Positions 5,748 through 11,302 of a stretch of DNA of 11,302 nt are shown here, piece after piece. Under the pieces are notes generated by a model that was given only the letters and a program-made list of their open reading frames with translations, was not told where the DNA came from and ran no database searches. Both the position numbers and the translations under genes were made by a program. Origin of the DNA: Treponema sp. (lineage in GTDB: Bacteria > Spirochaetota > Spirochaetia > Treponematales > Breznakiellaceae); the NCBI GenBank assembly GCA_031281685.1, contig JAITFA010000001.1:1-11302 (forward strand), written 5' to 3'. The number at the start of each line of letters is the position of its first letter. Within the stretch, counting starts at the first letter, position 1.

Positions 5748-7280
5748 GTGGCAATCAATATGTCGGAAGTAATCCTCCAGCTCATGCATGACCGGAGTAT
5801 GCCGGAGGATCTCATCCTGCGGACTATCGAAGAAACCCTTCTCGCGGCTTATAAACGCCGCTATGGAAGTATGGAGAACGCGATTGTCCGGTTTAATGAT
5901 GAGCGGGAAGTTTCGATTCACGCAAAGAAGAAAATTGTTAATGGCGAAGAGGACGGCGTCGATCCTTTATGGGAAATAGACATTACGGAAGCGCGGGAAC
6001 TCCATCCTGACGCGGAAGTGGGAGATGAGATTCTGATCGAGATTGATCCCAGAAAAGAGTTTGACCGGCTTTCCGTGCAGATTGGCAAGCAAACCGCTCG
6101 CCAGTCCCTGCGGGAGATACAGAAGGACAGTCTCTATGCCGAATACCGTGATAAGGTTGGTGAGATTATCATCGGCTATTACCAGAGGGAACGAAACGGG
6201 ACTATCTATGTGGACTTGGGTAAAATGGAAGGGATACTGCCCCGAAAGTACCAGTCGCCACGCGAAAGTTACCATGCGAATGATCGGATCAAGGCGCTTA
6301 TTACTGAGGTGAACAAGACGCCGTCCGGCTGTCAGGTGGTGCTTTCACGAACCCATACGGATTTTGTGCGGGGGCTGTTTGAGCAGGAGGTGCCGGAAAT
6401 CTATGATAAGACCGTGGAGATACATAAGATCGTACGTGAACCGGGGTATCGAACCAAGCTTGCGGTATATTCCAACCGCGAGGAAGTAGACCCGGTAGGC
6501 GCTTGTGTTGGGCCAAAGGGCGGGCGTATTCAGATGGTTATCAAGGAACTTGAGGGTGAAAAGATTGATATTCTCAAGTATGATCCAGCGCCGAGGCGTT
6601 TTATCAAAAACGCGCTTTCTCCCGCTGAGGTACGGGACGTAATCATCCTTGATGAGAGTAAACATCAGGCTTTGGCAGTGGTGAGTGATTCCCAGCTTTC
6701 CCTTGCCATTGGTAAGCAGGGACTGAATGTGCGGCTTGCCAACCGGCTCGTGGACTGGAACATTGATGTGAAGACCGACGCCCAGTTCGCGGAGATGGAT
6801 GTTGCCACTGAATCGCGGCGTGCGGTCTCCGCCTTGTTTGGTGAAACAGACAACTACGGGGAGGTTTCCCGTATCTCCGAACTGCCCGGTGTGGATCAGG
6901 CTGTTGTTAATGCCCTGCTGGAAAACGGCACTGACTTTATTCAAGACTTCCTTGAGCTTTCGGAAGAAGATATGAAGAACTTACCGAATATCAATGCGGA
7001 ACAGCTTGATGCCCTGCGTAAGCTCATTGATGAGTATGTTGTGCTTGTGGAAGAAGAGGAAGAAGAGAGCGGGGAAGATGGTACTGAGATCGCTGGGAAT
7101 ATTGCTGAAACCGAAGCGGGCGAGAGCGTGGCTGAACCGAAAACGTCCGTTTCCAGTAGCGCTGAAAACGAAGAGGCTGAGGAATATGAGTGTCCTGAGT
7201 GTGGCGCGAAGATAACACTGGATATGACAAATTGTCCGAATTGCGGTATCGGATTGAGCTTTGAATTCGAAGACGAATGA
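5748..7280 (+). CDS. nusA: Transcription elongation/termination factor NusA with C-terminal zinc ribbon (510 aa)
   Basis: NusA binds RNA polymerase and nascent RNA and modulates pausing, intrinsic termination and antitermination. Domains: RNAP-binding N-terminal domain (1 to about 130); S1 domain (about 137-201); KH1 (about 204-282, GPKGGR at 255-260); KH2 (about 283-350, IGKQG at 321-325); then a helix-hairpin-helix-like region (about 374-430, including SRISELPGV and LPNINAEQLDALRKL). It continues with an acidic low-complexity linker (about 431-480, with a run of Glu) and ends in a four-cysteine zinc ribbon: CPEC (482-485), ten residues, CPNC (496-499). The ribbon is not part of the standard Escherichia coli or Bacillus NusA architecture. 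The GTG start was chosen for its spacing from GGGAGG; the N-terminus then reads MAINMSEVIL. The gene lies 4 nt after rimP and 51 nt before infB. Confidence 0.95.
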   Translation: MAINMSEVILQLMHDRSMPEDLILRTIEETLLAAYKRRYGSMENAIVRFNDEREVSIHAKKKIVNGEEDGVDPLWEIDITEARELHPDAEVGDEILIEIDPRKEFDRLSVQIGKQTARQSLREIQKDSLYAEYRDKVGEIIIGYYQRERNGTIYVDLGKMEGILPRKYQSPRESYHANDRIKALITEVNKTPSGCQVVLSRTHTDFVRGLFEQEVPEIYDKTVEIHKIVREPGYRTKLAVYSNREEVDPVGACVGPKGGRIQMVIKELEGEKIDILKYDPAPRRFIKNALSPAEVRDVIILDESKHQALAVVSDSQLSLAIGKQGLNVRLANRLVDWNIDVKTDAQFAEMDVATESRRAVSALFGETDNYGEVSRISELPGVDQAVVNALLENGTDFIQDFLELSEEDMKNLPNINAEQLDALRKLIDEYVVLVEEEEEESGEDGTEIAGNIAETEAGESVAEPKTSVSSSAENEEAEEYECPECGAKITLDMTNCPNCGIGLSFEFEDE

Positions 7281-7331
7281 GCCAGTAGCGGCGCACGTCT
7301 TAAAAGTTATAAGATAAGATAAAGGTGGAAC
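7281..7331 (+). other. Short spacer between nusA and infB
   Basis: This 51-bp gap is the longest within the operon. It becomes AT-rich with repeated GATAA units just before the infB ribosome-binding site AAGGTGG (7322-7328, 3 nt before the ATG). No terminator hairpin is visible, so transcription should read through. The ylxR and ylxQ genes found here in Firmicutes are absent. Confidence 0.7.
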
Positions 7332-10097
7332 ATGGCTGAGGAAAAAGAAAGCACCCAGAAACCGGCGGATTCTCGCCCTAAGGCGGAACTCATTAAGCAT
7401 GCCCAGAATGAGCATGAGGTCAATCCTTCTGAAAGTGGCGCTTCGTCAGGAAGCGGCGCTCAGGATCACAGCGAGCGTCGCAAGGTAATCGTGGTGAAAA
7501 AGAAGCCTGCTGGACCTGCCAGAAAAGCTCAGCCTAAGGTGGTGGTTAACCGTGGCACTCCGACCCCTGGCGGGGAGCATACAGCGACCAAGCCGGCTGA
7601 AGAGCGCGGCGGAACGCTGGCAACGACCGAGCGACGTGATACCGAAGTCCGGCAGAAAGAACAGGCATCCGCCGGACCAGTGTCCAGCGCCGGGGAACAG
7701 CCCGCTAGGAAACCGGCTGAGGCAAAGCCCACGCCTCAACAAACAGAGACTAAGCCGCCTGAAACGGGACAGCCAGCAGCGACCAAACCCGCGGTCGGCG
7801 TTACCTCGTTTCCCCTAACACGGCGCCCTCAAGTGGCGGTGGGTAAGGTTGGCGGTAAGTTCGTAGGCCCACGTCCTCCAGTGGACAACAGCGCGTCTCG
7901 TAGCAGTAGCGGCGTTCATTCATCGCCTTCGCCATTTCCACAGCGTCCGCCTTCAGCGGTGGGCAGAGTCGGAGGCCGTCCGGTTGGCCGCCGTGATGAG
8001 CGCGGTGGCGATAACCGGACAGGTCAGCAGGGCGGTGGTGGCCGCTGGTCAGGGCAAGATCGTGGTGGTGCGCCACGACCCGCTGGTCCCAGACCCGGCG
8101 GCGCTCCAGTGAGCAGACCGGGTAATTTTAGCGGTTCCCGACCCGTGGGCGGCAGACCGCCGATAGGACAGCGAAGCAGTGGGGCGGCTCCTCAGACATC
8201 GTCGTTGACAGACGGAAAGACCCCTGTGAAAAAAACGTTTAAGGCAAAGAAGCCCGTTTATACCCGCAGGGAAAAAGAAAAGGAAATGGAGGAAAAACTT
8301 CTCCAGACCAAAAAGAAGATCGCGCATATCGCTAATCCAGTACCAAAATCCATTGACATCATGGAAGTAGTTTCAGTCTCTGATTTGGCTCGCAAGATGA
8401 ACCTCAAAGCCTCTGACCTCATCCAAAAGCTTATGCGTCTAGGCATGATGGTTACGATTAATCAGCAGATTGACGCTGATACTGCGACCCTGCTGGCAGC
8501 GGAGTTCGGGGCTGACGTGCGAATCATTAGCCTCTACGACGAAACGGTTATCGAAACCGCCGCCGACAACGTGGAGTCTATGTTTCCACGACCGCCAGTG
8601 GTTACGGTTATGGGACACGTTGACCACGGTAAGACAAAACTCCTCGACGCGATCCGAAGCGCCAACGTGGTTGCTGGTGAATTCGGCGGCATTACCCAGC
8701 ATATCGGCGCATACATGGTAGACACGCCCAACGGCAGAATATCCTTCCTTGATACGCCCGGTCATGAGGCGTTCACCCGTATGCGGGCGCGTGGAGCGCA
8801 GGTAACGGACATCGTGGTACTCGTAGTCGCGGCTGATGACGGGGTTATGCCCCAGACCATTGAGGCCATCAACCACGCCAGAGAAGCCAATGTACCTATC
8901 ATTGTTGCGGTAAACAAGATCGACAAAGCAGAAGCCAATCCCGACAAAGTTAAAAGCCAGCTTTCAGACATGGGCTTACAGCCGGAAGAATGGGGCGGTC
9001 AGACCATGTTCGTGGAAATTTCCGCCTTAAAGAAGCAGGGCATAGACAAACTTATCGAATCCATACTTTTGCAGGCTGAAATCCTCGACATCAAGGCTGA
9101 TTATAACCGAAACGCGGAGGGCAAGGTACTTGAATCGCGCATCGATCACGGTCGTGGTACGGTTGCTACAGTCATGATCGAGAAAGGCACCTTACATGTA
9201 GGCGATTCTTTTGTGGCTGGCGTCTGGCCCGGCAGGGTACGGGCGCTCTTTAACGACAAGGGCGAGCGGGTTGAGGAAGCCACGCCAGCCATGCCCATTG
9301 AGGTAATCGGTTTTGAGGAAGGCATTCCCAATGCCGGCGATCCCATGCAGGTCGTGGAGGACGAGAAGATAGCGCGGAGTATTTCTGCCAAACGGCAGGA
9401 ACTCAAGCGCTTTGAGGACGCAAAGAACATCAAGAAGATCACGCTCGATACGGTATACCAGACCATTCGGGAAAGCGAGATGAAGGAACTCAAGGTTATC
9501 ATCAAATCCGACGTGCAGGGTTCCGCCGAAGCGCTCCGCTCAAGTCTGGAAAAGCTGTCTAACAAGGAAGTGCGGCTCAACGTGATTCAGGCTCTCCCCG
9601 GCGCAATCAACGAAGGCGATGTGGAACTGGCCATCGCGTCCAACGCCATCATCGTGGGCTTCAATGTGCGCCCAATTCCCAAGGCTAAAACCCTCGCGGA
9701 TCAGGAAAAGGTGGACATCCGTAAATACAACATTATCTACAAGGCAGTCGAGGAAATCAAACTTGCCATGGAAGGTATGCTCACCCCAGATACTAAGGAA
9801 GAGCTTATCGCCACAGTGGAGGTACGGAACACGTTCATCGTACCCAAAGTGGGTACTATTGCCGGCTGTTATGTGCTGACTGGAACTGTGAAACGAAGCG
9901 CCAGCGTCAACCTTATCCGCGACCATGTGGTGATTCATAGCGGCAAGATTTCCTCCCTGCGCCGTTTTAAGGACGACGTGCGTGAAGTTGCCGCTGGCTA
10001 CGAGTGTGGCATGGGTATTGAAGACTTCTCCGACATCAAAGTAGACGATCAGATCGAGGTCTTTGAGATAGTGGAAGTGGCGCGGAAACTGAGTTAG
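7332..10097 (+). CDS. infB: Translation initiation factor IF-2 (921 aa)
   Basis: IF-2 is the GTPase that places fMet-tRNA on the 30S subunit and promotes subunit joining. Residues 1 to about 300 are low-complexity, rich in Pro, Ala, Gly, Arg and Lys, and probably disordered. A charged helical stretch (about 305-340, [17 protein letters not shown]) leads into the IF2-N domain (about 344-395). The G domain has G1 GHVDHGKT (428-435), G3 DTPGH (474-478), G4 NKID (528-531) and G5 SAL (564-566). Domain II (about 600-690), domain III (about 715-820) and the C-terminal fMet-tRNA-binding domain (about 825-921, with GYECG) follow. The residue after the P-loop is Lys436 where Thr or Ser is common. The total length is at the long end for the family because of the N-terminal extension. 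The spirochaete-like IF2-N context ([14 protein letters not shown]) supports the host assignment. rbfA follows after 12 nt. Confidence 0.98.
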   Translation: MAEEKESTQKPADSRPKAELIKHAQNEHEVNPSESGASSGSGAQDHSERRKVIVVKKKPAGPARKAQPKVVVNRGTPTPGGEHTATKPAEERGGTLATTERRDTEVRQKEQASAGPVSSAGEQPARKPAEAKPTPQQTETKPPETGQPAATKPAVGVTSFPLTRRPQVAVGKVGGKFVGPRPPVDNSASRSSSGVHSSPSPFPQRPPSAVGRVGGRPVGRRDERGGDNRTGQQGGGGRWSGQDRGGAPRPAGPRPGGAPVSRPGNFSGSRPVGGRPPIGQRSSGAAPQTSSLTDGKTPVKKTFKAKKPVYTRREKEKEMEEKLLQTKKKIAHIANPVPKSIDIMEVVSVSDLARKMNLKASDLIQKLMRLGMMVTINQQIDADTATLLAAEFGADVRIISLYDETVIETAADNVESMFPRPPVVTVMGHVDHGKTKLLDAIRSANVVAGEFGGITQHIGAYMVDTPNGRISFLDTPGHEAFTRMRARGAQVTDIVVLVVAADDGVMPQTIEAINHAREANVPIIVAVNKIDKAEANPDKVKSQLSDMGLQPEEWGGQTMFVEISALKKQGIDKLIESILLQAEILDIKADYNRNAEGKVLESRIDHGRGTVATVMIEKGTLHVGDSFVAGVWPGRVRALFNDKGERVEEATPAMPIEVIGFEEGIPNAGDPMQVVEDEKIARSISAKRQELKRFEDAKNIKKITLDTVYQTIRESEMKELKVIIKSDVQGSAEALRSSLEKLSNKEVRLNVIQALPGAINEGDVELAIASNAIIVGFNVRPIPKAKTLADQEKVDIRKYNIIYKAVEEIKLAMEGMLTPDTKEELIATVEVRNTFIVPKVGTIAGCYVLTGTVKRSASVNLIRDHVVIHSGKISSLRRFKDDVREVAAGYECGMGIEDFSDIKVDDQIEVFEIVEVARKLS
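7836..7989 (+). repeat. Imperfect in-frame repeat in the infB N-terminal region
   Basis: Two copies of a roughly 34-bp imperfect unit start at 7836 and 7956, 120 bp (40 codons) apart. They encode [15 protein letters not shown] and [16 protein letters not shown] looser echo ([13 protein letters not shown]) follows downstream. This points to growth of the disordered N-terminus by internal duplication. Confidence 0.5.
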
Positions 10098-10109
10098 GAT
10101 CAAGAAAAC

Positions 10110-10529
10110 ATGGCTGAATACCGAACAGAACGAATAGGGCGTCTTATCCAGGAAAAGATAGGCGCCCTTATTGTGGAAGGCAGAATCAAGGACCCGCGAG
10201 TTAATCCATTTCTTTCAATTACACGAGTGAGCGTGTCGCGGGACTTGGCTTGGGCTGAGGTGTATGTTTCGAGTTTCCGCTCCGAAACGAACATTGAGCA
10301 TGGAGTCGCGGGTCTGCAAAGCGCAGCCGGCTTCATTCAGGCGCAACTCGCCGCAGTCATGCGTATACGGCAGACGCCCCGTCTCCGTTTCCACGCTGAT
10401 AGCAGCTTGAAAGAAGGCTTTGACATAATCCATAAGCTCGACGAGCTTAAAGCCAGCGGACTGAAACGTAACGACCCGCTCTCGTCAGAACCAGACATAG
10501 CCCAGACCAGCGATGGCGAAACCTATTGA
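10110..10529 (+). CDS. rbfA: 30S ribosome-binding factor RbfA (139 aa)
   Basis: RbfA binds the free 30S subunit and supports late 16S rRNA 5'-end maturation, notably in the cold. It is a single KH-type domain: the N-terminal helix EYRTERIGRLIQEKIGALI (residues 3-21), the LSITRVSVSRDLAWAEVYVS segment (35-54), and the family signature RQTPRLRFHADSSLKEG near residues 87-103. A short polar tail follows. The length is close to the usual 120-135 aa. Its ribosome-binding site is weak (AGGA at 10096-10099, 10 nt before the ATG), which suggests coupling to infB, whose stop is 12 nt upstream. The 3' end overlaps truB by 17 bp. Confidence 0.95.
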   Translation: MAEYRTERIGRLIQEKIGALIVEGRIKDPRVNPFLSITRVSVSRDLAWAEVYVSSFRSETNIEHGVAGLQSAAGFIQAQLAAVMRIRQTPRLRFHADSSLKEGFDIIHKLDELKASGLKRNDPLSSEPDIAQTSDGETY

Positions 10530-11302
10530 AGCTGCTGGCCTGATCCTCCTGAACAAACCGGCTGGCCTTACCTCATTCACATCGTTAAACAGGGTGAAAC
10601 GCGCCTTTTCTACCGGCAAAGTGGGACACACCGGTACATTGGATAAATTTGCCCAAGGTCTGCTCGTGGCGCTCGTAGGGCGAGCGGTGAAGCTGACTCC
10701 CTGGTTTTCCGGTTGTGACAAGTGGTATGAGGGAATCATTCGGCTTGGTCTTGAGACCGACACCTTAGACCCGGAAGGCGCTCCTGTCGCTGAAGCGGAG
10801 ATTCCCACGCGGGAACAGCTTGAGACCGCGTTACCCGCGTTTCGCGGCGACATACTACAGGAACCACCTGTGTATTCAGCCCTGCATATTGACGGGAAAC
10901 GCGCTTCGGCGCTGGCCCGCAGCGGCGAGACCGTGTCCATGCGAAAGCGTCCGGTATCAGTTTACGCGCTGGAACTGCTTGAGTATGAGCCGCCTTTGGC
11001 TCATATCCGTGTTCACTGTTCAAGCGGAACATATATCCGCTCTCTGGCGCGGGACATCGCGCTTGCCGCTGCTTCGCGTGGCCACCTTGTTTCTCTCACC
11101 CGCACCGCGATTGCGGGCTTTTGCTTATCAGACGCGCTTGCTGACGATGAGTCAGCGTCGCTTCAAGCCTCGCTCAGACCCATTGATACGCGGGTCTTTG
11201 CCGCGCTCAAGATACCGGTTCTGATAGTGAGCGACGAAACCGCCCGCAGCATGGCTCAGGGCAAGCGCCTTGAAGGGCTTAACGCAAACCTAAACGGAGA
11301 CA
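10513..11302 (+). CDS. truB: tRNA pseudouridine-55 synthase TruB, 3' end cut by window edge
   Basis: TruB isomerises U55 to pseudouridine in the T-loop of tRNAs and has a tRNA-folding role. The open frame from ATG 10513 gives 263 complete codons and runs out of the window. The N-terminus LILLNKPAGLTS (10-21) and motif GHTGTLDKFAQGLL are typical, with the catalytic Asp44 present. Further conserved segments are the WYEG tyrosine region, EPPVYSALHIDGKRA and SSGTYIRSLARDIA. The C-terminal part is entering the PUA-like region at the edge. The start lies inside rbfA (17-bp overlap) and has no clear Shine-Dalgarno sequence, so translation is probably coupled to rbfA. The DKFAQG version of the motif (DPLATG in many bacteria) fits my memory of treponemal TruB. 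Confidence 0.95.
   Translation, partial: MAKPIEAAGLILLNKPAGLTSFTSLNRVKRAFSTGKVGHTGTLDKFAQGLLVALVGRAVKLTPWFSGCDKWYEGIIRLGLETDTLDPEGAPVAEAEIPTREQLETALPAFRGDILQEPPVYSALHIDGKRASALARSGETVSMRKRPVSVYALELLEYEPPLAHIRVHCSSGTYIRSLARDIALAAASRGHLVSLTRTAIAGFCLSDALADDESASLQASLRPIDTRVFAALKIPVLIVSDETARSMAQGKRLEGLNANLNGD

Noticed and set aside
6345..6944. 199-codon minus-strand open frame opposite nusA
   Set aside because: Antisense to the S1/KH domains of nusA, with no family resemblance.
9540..10103. 187-codon minus-strand open frame opposite the infB 3' end
   Set aside because: Antisense shadow of IF-2 domain III and the C-terminal domain, with no motif or regulatory signal of its own.

Overview
The window looks like a spirochaete chromosome, most likely Treponema and possibly one of the hydrogen-metabolising termite-gut lineages. 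This rests on the style of the IF-2 sequence (long disordered N-terminus, then the segment running into the IF2-N domain), the TruB motif GHTGTLDKFAQGLL, the gene order rimP-nusA-infB-rbfA-truB without the Firmicutes ylxR/ylxQ genes, and an HndACD/HydABC-type [FeFe] hydrogenase. The genus is an inference from remembered family features; no search was run.

Layout. (1) Positions 1-727, minus strand: an exported DUF2807 ('head GIN domain') protein, cut by the window edge, visibly more AT-rich than the rest and with its own promoter. (2) 728-923: intergenic, holding that promoter and the intrinsic terminator of the hydrogenase operon. (3) 924-5057, minus strand: three tightly spaced genes, hndA (NuoE-like), hndC (NuoF-like with fused N- and C-terminal Fe-S domains) and hndD (catalytic [FeFe] subunit). 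Together they encode a soluble trimeric NAD(P)-linked hydrogenase of the class that includes electron-bifurcating enzymes. (4) 5058-5290: a divergent control region with a minus-strand promoter for hnd overlapped by a 17-bp near-palindrome, a consensus TTGACA promoter for the plus-strand operon, and a strong intrinsic terminator between that promoter and rimP. (5) 5291-11302, plus strand: rimP, nusA, infB, rbfA and truB (the last cut by the window end), covering 30S maturation, transcription elongation/termination, translation initiation, cold-type 16S maturation and tRNA pseudouridine-55 formation.

How the genes work together. The hnd operon would interconvert H2 with reduced NAD(P)H and probably ferredoxin, the redox hub of a fermenting or H2-consuming anaerobe. 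The rimP-truB operon is a classic transcription/translation factor cluster. The most interesting points are the leader terminator in front of the operon that encodes NusA itself, which suggests autogenous attenuation; a C-terminal acidic linker plus zinc ribbon on NusA; and the palindrome on the hydrogenase promoter. I see no tRNA, rRNA, CRISPR array, insertion sequence or phage gene. No wholly new system is evident.
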